This document shows, one piece after another, positions 40,929 to 49,722 of a stretch of DNA of 64,000 nucleotides. How positions within the stretch are numbered: the stretch's first letter is position 1; every line of letters begins with the position of its first letter. Below the pieces are notes generated by a model. That model ran no database searches and was not told the DNA's origin. It saw nothing but the letters and a program-made list of their open reading frames with translations. Made by a program: the position numbers and the translations under genes. Source of the stretch: Coccinella septempunctata (lineage: Eukaryota; Arthropoda; Insecta; Coleoptera; Coccinellidae); assembly GCF_907165205.1 (NCBI RefSeq), contig NC_058189.1:21450001-21514000 (forward strand), written 5' to 3'.

Positions 40929-41160
40929 TTATAATATTCTCAATGGTGTAAAAGATTCCGATCGCTTAGATCTTTTGTCTTTTCTGCTGTAGGACGACTC
41001 CAGTATTTCTCTAACGATGGACCAATAATAATCAGCAAGCATAGAGGGTTCCCCTTTGCCTTGGTAGCGTTTTTCGAATGACGCGATGTCTTGATGGAAT
41101 CGCTCTCCATGCTCGTCACTTACGGCTCTCATATTTTGTGGAAAGACATTAATATGTGAT
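40929..41160 (-). pseudogene. Conserved arthropod protein of unknown function, C-terminal part
   Basis: It encodes SHINVFPQNMRAVSDEHGER, then FHQDIASFEKRYQGKGEPSM, LADYYWSIVRE. I know this strongly conserved block (FPEN.GAVSDEHGERFHQDI...KRYQGK) from many uncharacterised arthropod proteins, often next to mobile elements. The preceding part of the same protein is at 45172-45420, about 4 kb away, so the gene is split by later insertions. Confidence 0.72.
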
Positions 41161-43575
41161 GTTATTAATGATTACACCAGAATTACGAACACCTCAAAGT
41201 CCCTTATTGACAATATTTTTGTGAATCGAGAGAAAGAGTATGTAGCAAAAGTTCATCATAACCAAATTTCCGATCACTCTGCACAGGGTGTCAGTTACCC
41301 CTATCTAAAAATCAATGATTTTGTTCTCAGGAGAGTATTCAATGAATGCAATAGGGCAGATTTTAAGAACAGACTCAGCGGTGCAGATTGGTCCAAGGTT
41401 TATGAGTCAACTGAAGCAAATGAAGTTTGGGGAAAGTTTTACAGTATCTTTCGGCATTATTTTGATCTTAGTTTTCCAGTGAAGACAATAAAACTGGGAA
41501 AGAAGCCTCCAAAACAAAATATGATGGATCCTGAAATACAAGAATGTAAAAGACAACTAGACATTTTATTTGTTATTAGCTCTGTAAATGAATCTTTCAG
41601 ACAGCAATATAAAGATGCAAAAATCGCATATGAGAAGATGCTAGCAAGAAAAAAGGGTGCATATTACCAACACAAGATAGAGCAATCTGATAATAAATCT
41701 AAAACAACATGGGCGATAATAAATAGAATAAAGGCCGGATCAGATGCTCCTAGAGATACACAAGTGGATGGTGAGGGAGTGGAAATTGCAGACAGATTCA
41801 ATCAATACTTTTTAAATTCTGCAATGAGCATGGTGCCTAATTCAATTGAAGAGAATCATGTTCCTTATTTCCAACAAGCAGATAAGTCCATGTTTTTCAA
41901 AGCAATAACGGAGGAAGAAATAATAGTTTCAGTGAAAAGCCTCAAAAATAAACATAGCACTGGCTATGATGAGATTCCAACATCACTCATAAAATTTTGT
42001 ATTAATGAAATCAGTACACCGTTAACATATGTAATAAAAACATCTTTTGAATCAGGAATATTCCCGGATGCATTAAAATTAGCAACAATCAAACCCCTAC
42101 ACAAAAAAGGCAATGTCGCAGAGATTGAGAACTATAGGCCAATAAGCTTGCTGCCTAGCTTTTCGAAAATTTTCGAGAAATGTATAAGCAGCAGGTTAAT
42201 GGAGTACTTTGTCGCAAATGATATGTTGTACAAAAGCCAGCATGCATATTTGAAGGGGAGAGGAACTCACACTGCTATATTTGAGTTCACAGAGAAAATT
42301 TTACAAGAATTGGAGGAGAAAAACCAAGTTATGGGGCTTTTTTTAGATCTTACAAAGGCGTATGATTGTGTGAACCATAAAATTTTATTAAAAAAGCTGG
42401 AAAGATATGGTGTTGCTGGTGTTTTGCTTGCATGGTTGGGGTCGTACATGTCGGGGAGATTTCAGCAAACGGCCATTACAAAGGAAGGAATCTCCTATAC
42501 ATCCAGTAAAGAATCCGTTGAAATAGGCATTCAACAAGGTAGTATCCTAGGTCCAATCTCGTTTATTATTTATATAAATGATGCTCCCATTTCTGTAGCC
42601 AATTTGAATTGTTTTCTCTGTGATTATGCAGATGATAAAAATATTCTAGTAGCTGAGAAAGACCTAAATGCTTTAACTGGAACTTTGAATAAAATTTATG
42701 AAGCTTTATCGAATTGGATCTCTAATGAGGGGCTGCTATTGAATCATAACAAAACCGATTGTGTTTTCTTCAAAACTAGAAGAAGTAATGTTGATTGTCC
42801 CGATCACATTAGCTTAAATGGGGTAGAGATTGGTGTGAGCACGGAGGCAAGATTACTGGGCATGACAATTGATGAAACTTTATCATGGGAGGTTCACATT
42901 GATAAACTTACCAAGAAATTGAATTCGGTGTGCTACACTTTAAGAGTGATGTCACAGTATTTGAATGTGTGTGGTTTGAAAATGATTTATTCCTCATGTT
43001 TTGAAGCACCTCTTAGATATGGAGTGGTTTTTTATGGAGGTGTCAGGGCTTCAGATGTAATATTCAGAACTCAAAAAAGGGCCATAAGAATTATCAACAA
43101 ACTTAGCTATAGAGCATCCTGCAGAGGTTTTTTTAGAAGCAGTGGTTTGTTAACTTTTGCTGCAGTATATATTGAGGAATGTCTTATGTTTCTTTTCAAG
43201 AACCGAGAATACTTCAGAGAAAATTTACCATCTCATTCTTACAATAGTAGAAGCTGCAATTTTGTGTACCCCATTCATAGACTGACAGTTACAGAGAAAG
43301 GAGCCAAGTATGCTTGTATGAAGCTTTTTAATAGATTACCTCTACGTTTCAAGCAAATGGACAGCAAATATTTTCAGGAGAGAATTACACAAACTGTTAA
43401 TTGAGCTGGAGCCTTACACAGTGCTAGAGTACCTAAATGCTTCTTTGTAATTTTGCTGAGTAAAGTTTCTATATTTTTGTTTTTGACATTATTTCGTTCT
43501 GATGATACATAAGTATATGTGTATACATGTATTGGATTCTCGAAATAAACATTACTACTACTACTACTACTAATA
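41155..43575 (+). mobile_element. CR1/L2-like LINE with intact RT ORF, 5'-truncated in endonuclease
   Basis: The element starts abruptly near 41155, inside the endonuclease domain. It ends in a CTACTACTACTA/AATAATAAT tract (43548-43592) typical of microsatellite-ended LINEs. It inserted into the gene of unknown function on the opposite strand, exactly after the SHINVF codons. Confidence 0.78.
41158..43404 (+). CDS. LINE endonuclease-reverse transcriptase (5'-truncated, uninterrupted)
   Basis: It opens with NDYTRITNTSKSLIDNIFVN, then ISDHSAQGV (the SDH end of the APE endonuclease). RT follows: YRPISLLPSFSKIFEKCISS, GLFLDLTKAYDCVNHKILL, GIQQGSILGPISFIIYIND, CDYADDKNIL, then a thumb (LGMTIDETLSWEVHIDKL) and C-terminal RYGVVFYGG...AIRIINKL and NSRSCNFVYPIHRLTVTEKG. 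No stop or shift over about 745 codons, unusual among the neighbours, so a young copy. Confidence 0.85.
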   Translation, partial: DVINDYTRITNTSKSLIDNIFVNREKEYVAKVHHNQISDHSAQGVSYPYLKINDFVLRRVFNECNRADFKNRLSGADWSKVYESTEANEVWGKFYSIFRHYFDLSFPVKTIKLGKKPPKQNMMDPEIQECKRQLDILFVISSVNESFRQQYKDAKIAYEKMLARKKGAYYQHKIEQSDNKSKTTWAIINRIKAGSDAPRDTQVDGEGVEIADRFNQYFLNSAMSMVPNSIEENHVPYFQQADKSMFFKAITEEEIIVSVKSLKNKHSTGYDEIPTSLIKFCINEISTPLTYVIKTSFESGIFPDALKLATIKPLHKKGNVAEIENYRPISLLPSFSKIFEKCISSRLMEYFVANDMLYKSQHAYLKGRGTHTAIFEFTEKILQELEEKNQVMGLFLDLTKAYDCVNHKILLKKLERYGVAGVLLAWLGSYMSGRFQQTAITKEGISYTSSKESVEIGIQQGSILGPISFIIYINDAPISVANLNCFLCDYADDKNILVAEKDLNALTGTLNKIYEALSNWISNEGLLLNHNKTDCVFFKTRRSNVDCPDHISLNGVEIGVSTEARLLGMTIDETLSWEVHIDKLTKKLNSVCYTLRVMSQYLNVCGLKMIYSSCFEAPLRYGVVFYGGVRASDVIFRTQKRAIRIINKLSYRASCRGFFRSSGLLTFAAVYIEECLMFLFKNREYFRENLPSHSYNSRSCNFVYPIHRLTVTEKGAKYACMKLFNRLPLRFKQMDSKYFQERITQTVN

Positions 43576-43902
43576 ATAATAATAATAATAAGTTTATTCG
43601 CATAAATATACACAACAGCAATATCACAACCAAAGAATAAACAATATGACTCGATAAGTGCAAGAACACTTGTTTCGAGTTATTAACAAAGTGTAGAAAC
43701 AAGAAAAAAGATCTCTGGATACATAAATGAATTAAACAGGGCAAGCAAACAGTCCAAAATTTATATGACAACCGAGGGCATCACATGACACAGCCCCACC
43801 AACGGAGATCAACAGGCACACCACAGCAGCGAAAAATAACGTCCACCAGCAGCATGATCGAAAACGGTCGATTGTGATGTGATTGCAAAAAGTATATTCT
43901 TA
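43570..43902 (-). repeat. 3' end of a second LINE in tail-to-tail orientation
   Basis: The TAA repeat continues into AAGTTTATTCGCATAAATATAC, which read on the minus strand is a 3' UTR (GCGAATAAACTTATTATTA). No protein is recognised. Two LINE tails thus abut through one microsatellite. Confidence 0.45.
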
Positions 43903-44110
43903 AGCCCGTTTGCAACAGCTGTGAATTCTCTAGAGAATTTGCTCGAAAATTCATGCGCCGTGAATTATATACTGTTGCATACGCACTTCCGGTAGAATTC
44001 TCTGTTCAGTTGCATACAAAATAAAAAAGTTTCCGAATTATTTTGAAACGAGCGTATACCGAAAAAAGACACATACTAATAGATATTTAAATTTTTATTC
44101 CAATCACCAA

Positions 44111-44845
44111 GTAAGTGTCAAAAGAGGTATCATTAAAACACTTTATGATAGAGCTAATTTAATTTCCCCTACACCAGAAATTAGAAATAATGAAGTTGAC
44201 TTCATTAAACATTTTCTTAGGGATAATCAATACCCAAAAAATTTTATTGAAAAAACAATATTAAATTTAGAGAGAAAAATGACTAACCAAAATCGTAATA
44301 ATGATCAGGAACAACCAACACACCGTCAAGAACAACCAAATTTGTTGAATGTAATTCCTTATGTTAATGGCCTTTCAGAAAAAATAAGAAGAATCGGTTC
44401 GAAGTTCAACATACGAACTGTTTTTAAAACGCAAAATGATTTAAGATCTATATTAACAAAAACTAAACCTTTGAACGAAAAACAAAAATCAAAAAATTGT
44501 ATTTACAACATACCCTGTATTTGTGGTAAAACTTATACAGGTGAAACGTCCAGACCTCTAGAAATAAGAAAACGCGAACATAAAAATAATATTAAAAATA
44601 GAGAAATTAATCGATCGCAAATCGCAGATCACATTTGTTCTAATACGGGAGACCACATGATGGATTGGGACAACACTAAAATTTTAATGACAGAACCAGA
44701 CCATTTTAAACGAAAAATTAAAGAGTTTACGTGTATTCTGTTGGATCAGGATAATAATTTGGCAAATTGTTCGGTAGGAATAGATCATATTTGGATCAAC
44801 TTACTAAAGAAGGAACTGTCATCCGGTAATTTCAAAATTAAATGA
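44111..44845 (+). CDS. Penelope-like element ORF, RT end plus GIY-YIG endonuclease
   Basis: Open from 44111: VKRGIIKTLYDRANLISPTP, DFIKHFLRDNQYPKNFI (post-RT linker of PLEs), IPYVNGLSEKIRRIGSKFNI, then the GIY-YIG-like nuclease CIYNIPCICGKTYTGETSRP, LEIRKREHKNN and ADHICSNTGDHMMDW. The GIY is changed to CIYNIP, YIG to YTG. PLE endonuclease nicks target DNA for reverse transcription. It is truncated before the RT palm. Confidence 0.8.
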   Translation, partial: VSVKRGIIKTLYDRANLISPTPEIRNNEVDFIKHFLRDNQYPKNFIEKTILNLERKMTNQNRNNDQEQPTHRQEQPNLLNVIPYVNGLSEKIRRIGSKFNIRTVFKTQNDLRSILTKTKPLNEKQKSKNCIYNIPCICGKTYTGETSRPLEIRKREHKNNIKNREINRSQIADHICSNTGDHMMDWDNTKILMTEPDHFKRKIKEFTCILLDQDNNLANCSVGIDHIWINLLKKELSSGNFKIK

Positions 44846-44929
44846 ATCAACGTTTCTGTGCAGTCTCTGTTTCTGTGTGTTGACAATTAATGTCAGACAA
44901 AAAGCGACAATTCCAGAAGATTTTCAAAA

Positions 44930-44995
44930 GTAGATTTTTTCGTCTGATGAAGGAGTCTGATATAGACTCCGAAACGTTGCTCCTGACAAATTAGT
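44930..44995 (+). ncRNA. Hammerhead-like motif downstream of PLE ORF (cleavage site not canonical)
   Basis: CTGATGA at 44944-44950, stem II AGGAGTC/GACTCC with loop TGATATA, then GAAAC at 44971. The core strands are canonical, but a clear NUH cleavage triplet closing stem III is not seen where expected (GTTGCTCC), and stem I is weak. It is probably an inactivated PLE hammerhead. Confidence 0.55.
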
Positions 44996-45171
44996 GCAAG
45001 AATTTACGCAGGAGCAAATCGTTGATTTCATTTTTAATTGATTTTGTTTCAGAGATTGGGAGTGAAAACCCTAAAAAGTTTATGAAGAAAATAATCTCTG
45101 CCGTTTTCTTGCGAGAATTTTGTAGAGAATTCTCCAGAGAATTCTCGGCTGTTGCAAATGGGCTTTAAGGA

Positions 45172-45420
45172 CATGTTGCATCCCATTTTTTGATGAGCCT
45201 GTAACATCGTTTTGACGATATTTACATATTGCGGAGATTTGTGATTGCCAAGAAAATTTTTGGTCACTTCTACAAAGGACAACCAGGCTTCTTTTTCAAA
45301 GTCATTCAATGCTGTCAGAAACTGAACTTGTTTCAATAGTTTGTTTATTTTATAAAGTATCGTAGGGTACAGAAGTGCGAACATGGACAATTCACGCATG
45401 TCTTTTATTTTGATAACGGG
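45172..45420 (-). pseudogene. Conserved arthropod protein of unknown function, N-terminal/middle part
   Basis: The minus strand encodes FLTALNDFEKEAWLSFVEVT, then KNFLGNHKSPQYVNIVKTML and MGCNMSL, where the MITE begins. These precede the FPQN...SDEHGERFHQDI block (40929-41160) in the intact family. The rest of the gene is not recognised to the right, where the inverted end at 45508 follows. Confidence 0.7.
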
Positions 45421-46995
45421 GGCTAAACAAACGTATGTACTATTATTTTTGTAATAAGGTGAGGGATACCTAACAAAAAAAAAATATAAATCTCTTAGGT
45501 GGGAGAACTCTTGTTGAATAGTGTTATCAACCCACTTACATTCATTATAAATAACTCGATGCGTTTTGGTATTTTCCCTGATCCATTGAAAATTGCTTTG
45601 GTGTCACTCGTACACAAGAAAGAAGACACCAGTAATATAGATAATTATCGACCAATAAGTCTTATTTCATCACTTTCAAAAATTTTTGAGAGAATTATGT
45701 GTAGTAGACTCATAACATGGCTGAAACATAAAAACACTTTCAACAAATACCAACATGGATCACAGAAAAGTAAATCCACCCAGACTGCTGTTTTTAACTT
45801 TTTGTTGAACATAGTAGATGCTCTGAAGAATCGTGAAATGGCTATTGGTGTATTTCTCGATTTATCAAAGGCGTCTTGACCATAACATACTCCTAACAAA
45901 GGCAGGAAGATATGGTATCAGGGGTCCTGCCCTGAAATGGCTTCGATCATTTCTTCACAACAGGAAACAACGTGTAGTGATTAAGAAAAACTTCACTGAT
46001 TTCCGATCTGAATTGCAAACATTTAATATAGGAGTGTAGTATAGAAGTGCCGCTGGACCACTGTTGTTCATAATCTACATAAATGATATAGTATTAAGTA
46101 TTGCTCCAGCAGTTTTTAATCCGATTTTGTATGTGGATGATTCCAATTTTCTGGTTAAGGGGTTGCTGCTACCTGACGTGATAGACAGTCTTAAATTGTT
46201 GTTACAGCTTGCAACTAGATGGTTTCATATGAACAAACTTAATCTCAATAAAGAAAAAACTCAAGTAATGCAATTCATCTCAAGTAAATCTCAACGTCAC
46301 AATACGATTTCAATAGACATTGATGACTTTCAAATAGACTCATCGAAAAATGTGAAATTTCTTGGCCTACATCTTGATAACACATTATGTTGGGATCAAC
46401 ATATAATCCATGTCGTTAGTAAACTCAGCCAAGCTAGCATATAGACATTTGAGTCTATAATGCGATATGGAATAATTTTCTATGCAAATGGAAGATCGTC
46501 CAATTCAGTGTTCATAGCACAGAAAAGGGCATTGAGAATAATATTAAAACTAAATACGCGGGAGTCCTGTAGAGGCAAATTCAGGTCGAACAAAATTCTT
46601 ACTTGCCCTGCAATCTTTATTCAAGAATGTCTCTTGTATTTCTTCAAAAATAAACAACAGTTTGAACATCTAAAACCGCAATCAAACTATTCCACAAGAA
46701 ATCTCTGCTATAACTTTCCACAACATAGACTGTCATCCACAGAAAAGAGTGCCTATTACAACTGCATAAAATTCTTCAACAGATTACCACAACCTATCAA
46801 AACACTCAATTCTCTACATTCGTTTAAAAAACAAATACATGATCTTCTCTTGAAAATCGAACCTTACTCATGTGATGAGTTCCTGGTGTAGGGTTCTTAT
46901 GTTTCCTGTTTCTGTCTTGACTATTGTTTCAGTTAATGTCGCTCATATATGTATGTATTGTGTGATGTTCCTTGAAATAAAATTTTGTTTATTAT

Positions 46996-47990
46996 TATTA
47001 TTATTATGATTCTATTCGTAGTTGACTCACTTCTTCTTTAAAATTTTCATCTTGTGATTTTCTATCCAAAGTTTTTCTGCTTTTTTTATTTCTTTTGGTA
47101 AAAGTTCCTCTGATAAGTCCGTCTTTTTGCAAAATGTTATGAATCTCATCAACCATGCAGTGGCTCTCAACAACTTCCGAATCGACGAAAATCTTTCGAT
47201 ATCAGGTAAAGATTCTGACAAGTTTATTTTTGGAGTTCTGATGGTAACGGCCACAAAATCTCGCTTCATTTCTATTATGCATTCATTGGGAATAATTGGT
47301 TTTTGTTCCACAACATTGATATTCCAGAATTTCTCATCCAACTTGAGAAAATCTGGACCATTAAACCAACGACTTTTCAAAAGTCACACTCTTTATTATC
47401 CCTTGTGGCTCCGTCAGCCACATTTTCTACTGTTGAAATCCAATTCCATTTGGAGGCATCAGTATTTTTCCTGATTTCACCTACTCGATGTGCGACGAAG
47501 GGTTTCAATTTTTCGTTGATCCAGTCTTGAACTAAATTCGCTTTTCTAGATGAGGAAACACTTTCTACTTGATATGCATTTCCTAAGACTTGCCTGCTTT
47601 CTATGTCTTCATATTCTGAATTTGAGTTGGGTATTTCTGCTGCTATCAACTCCAACTCTAAACGCCTTACCTCTAGTTCCGCCTTTTTCAACTCCAGATT
47701 CGCCTTTAATTGTTCTATTTTTCGCAAACTCCGCTTCGACTTCGAAGTTGCTTTTGACTTGCCTTTTTCTGTTCCTGACCCTTTTTCTATACTAGCTTCA
47801 TCGATCTGTGTTGAAGGAACAGCTTTTCCATTTTTATTCCGAATTCGCTCGCTTCGTCTGACGAGGGAAATCTCTCCAAGGAATATTTCTTTGTACTCGA
47901 AGGACCAAATGTAAGCCCTAGATGCTCCCAGTAGTTATATTCGGCAGAAACCTGATTTTCTACCTTGATTATACCTGTTTTCAAGAACTA
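46996..47990 (-). pseudogene. BEL/Pao element, internally deleted, copy 1
   Basis: The minus strand from 47984: gag leader and coiled coil (LRKIEQLKANLELKKAELEV, RRLELELIAAEIPNSNSE), then directly KPFVAHRVGEIRKNTDASKW, NWISTVENVADGATRD, RWFNGPDFLKLDEKFW and LRATAWLMRFITF. The latter belong to the RNase H to integrase part of Pao pol. Protease and RT are missing. Two frame changes. It ends near 47027 at the LINE tail. Confidence 0.75.
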
Positions 47991-48106
47991 AAAACTCACG
48001 TTCTAATTATATTTTTTATTATTCTTGTCAGAAACAACAACTGTCAACTCTCCTGTTTTTCATAAATATCATGATCAAAGATTATAGAGTAGAAAGATAG
48101 GAAACG

Positions 48107-49390
48107 AAGCGACTAGAGTGATGTTAGCGCCATCTGTGTTTCAAATGTGTTTTTAAGGCCCTAAGACTGGTTAAAATTTTAATTCGAGGGACATATGAAA
48201 TTTTGCGAGATGTCAGAGTCAGATGGCCATTTTGATCAAACCGGTTTTGAATGTTTTTATTCTCGTATCCATAGACAACCTCGTATCGCTTTTTGTTTTT
48301 CGAGCCCGTTCCATAGATAACCCGTTCTAGTTGCTGATTATTGAAATTGTTGTCTAATTTCTTGGCGAAAACCTCAGAATATCGTTCGAAAATTATTGTA
48401 TGGTGAAGAACTGTGGATCAAATAAAACGAATTTTACTAAGGAAAATGGGAATGTAAGTATTAACTGGTAACATGTGACTCGGTCTTTCATTGATTTTTA
48501 TTTTCAGAGCTACGAAGTGGATAAAATTGTCAGGGCGTAAAGGCCTGCAAACACTATACTGACTACACCATGTGCTAGTCGATTGAGAAGTTTATCCACG
48601 TGAATTGTTGTATGCAGGAAGCATCCCTTACATGAAAGGCTCATTTAGGGGAAATTATGACTTTTACACGTCCATTCAAAGATTCTCAATTGCCTTCAAT
48701 ATATTCAGAAATGCAAAAGTTTTATGGATTTCGATTCGGAAATCGGGTGACTGTCAAATTGTTGTTTGGAAAGTCAAAGTTTTATGAAACCTTCTGTGAG
48801 TGTTCATTCGTCAATCAATTTGTATATTGTGTCATAAAGAGACCATACCATGAAGAAATCATGAAAAAGCATGAAGAAATTATACTGACGGGCTTGAATA
48901 CAAGGCTTGTATACCTCTGTAAGGTTTTTTTCAATTGTGGTTCTGAAAATTTTGTAAATAATATGTAAGTAACGGAAATATGTATCCTATGACGGTAAAT
49001 TGCATATTGGTTCATATCAATTTCTGATATAAATTGTCAAAATTCAACTCAGTTTATTAATTCGAAACTTTTTCACAGAAAAAACACCTTTCATATAACT
49101 ATAGCAGATTACCATGTACTCTTGTATCCTAGTCAAAGCTCTATTCGTGGTCCATAATTTCAAATTTTTGTAAATTTTTTATAGATTGCAAATAAAGATT
49201 TATCACATCCAACAGCGTATTTCATTGATACCAATCGATTCCAAACAATGTTCAGATAAAAACTAACATCCTGGTCACAAAACAAAACCATCCTTTCGTT
49301 TTGTCGATCAGGATGTTTGTTTCCTGGTCTCAACAAGGTCAATATTGAAATTGAATACAAGGAATAGAATTCGAATTTCGCGCCCCTCAA
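48107..49390. other. Interior of the 31-bp-TIR element, no recognised gene
   Basis: A short + strand frame at 48657-48968 (MTFTRPFKDSQLPSIYSEMQ) shows no family I know. Possible donor gtaagt near 48456. The remainder is AT-rich. Confidence 0.35.
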
Positions 49391-49394
49391 TTAT

Positions 49395-49598
49395 TGTTAT
49401 AACTCTTGAATATGCAAGAGATATATTTAAACTCAGGAATCTTGCGGGAGCTCTTTATTTATCCACGTCAAATTCTACAATGGTTTTTATCTACATATGT
49501 ACAGAAACGCAATCGCCTGAAGATGGAAATCGCAATATGTTAAAACATATACACAAATACATATAGGTGTTCCTAAACAGTATACCTACACTATAACA
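49395..49598 (-). repeat. 3' LTR of the intact gypsy
   Basis: 204 bp, nearly identical to 53703-53906. It is preceded in element sense by a polypurine tract (49599-49612 on the plus strand as pyrimidines). Confidence 0.9.
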
Positions 49599-49722
49599 CC
49601 TCTCCCCTAAATGACTAACAGAAATTTTAATTTCAATATTAAACCAGGAAAAAAAAAACAACGAGTTATATTTACTCAATTATTCCATAAAAAAGCAAAC
49701 TTAATTAATGCTCGTTAAAGAC

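Larger units (their letters stand above)
44025..45087 (+). mobile_element. Truncated Penelope-like element in a MITE, TSD AAAATAA
   Basis: Direct repeats AAAATAA at 44018-44024 and 45088-45094 flank 1063 bp carrying the C-terminal third of a PLE ORF and a hammerhead-like motif downstream. It is 5'-truncated. Confidence 0.75.
43903..45172. repeat. AGCCCGTTTGCAACAG-family MITE, copy 2, split by a PLE
   Basis: The left half 43903-44024 (AGCCCGTTTGCAACAGCTGT) and right half 45088-45168 (CGGCTGTTGCAAATGGGCT) together match the inverse of 12423-12568. TTA flanks both outer ends. It lies in the gene of unknown function at codons CNM-S-L. Confidence 0.75.
40488..45508. mobile_element. Composite insertion with inverted CTCCCACCTAAG ends
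   Basis: GTTCTCCCACCTAAG at about 40488 and its inverse CTTAGGTGGGAGAAC ending at about 45508 bound a segment holding a widespread insect repeat, a conserved gene of unknown function in pieces, two LINE ends, a MITE and a PLE. Without the nested insertions it would be about 1 kb. The superfamily is unknown and the target duplication is not resolved. Confidence 0.5.
40113..46995 (+). pseudogene. CR1/L2-like LINE, 5'-truncated, split in two by a 5-kb insertion
   Basis: The left part 40113-40480 encodes QIINSDNKTKATWHVVNEIK, then CGDDNIPNSVLKSCISL. The right part 45505-46891 encodes INPLTFIINNSMRFGIFPD, YRPISLISSLSKIFERIMCS, FLDLSKAS, LYVDDSNFL and the C-terminal STRNLCYNFPQHRLSSTEKS. Frameshifts occur near 45875, 46040 and 46440. 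It ends in a TTATTATTATTA tract at 46983-46999. The two parts fit end to end if 40488-45508 is removed. Confidence 0.65.

Noticed and set aside
43374..43771. Minus-strand frames rich in Ile/Leu/Val/Ser at the LINE tail
   Set aside because: They are translations of the trinucleotide microsatellite and LINE 3' UTR.
48395..48460. THAP zinc finger start (MVKNC...)
   Set aside because: The second Cys and later His/Cys of a THAP domain are not seen in any frame; kept only as a hint in the description of the 31-bp-end element.
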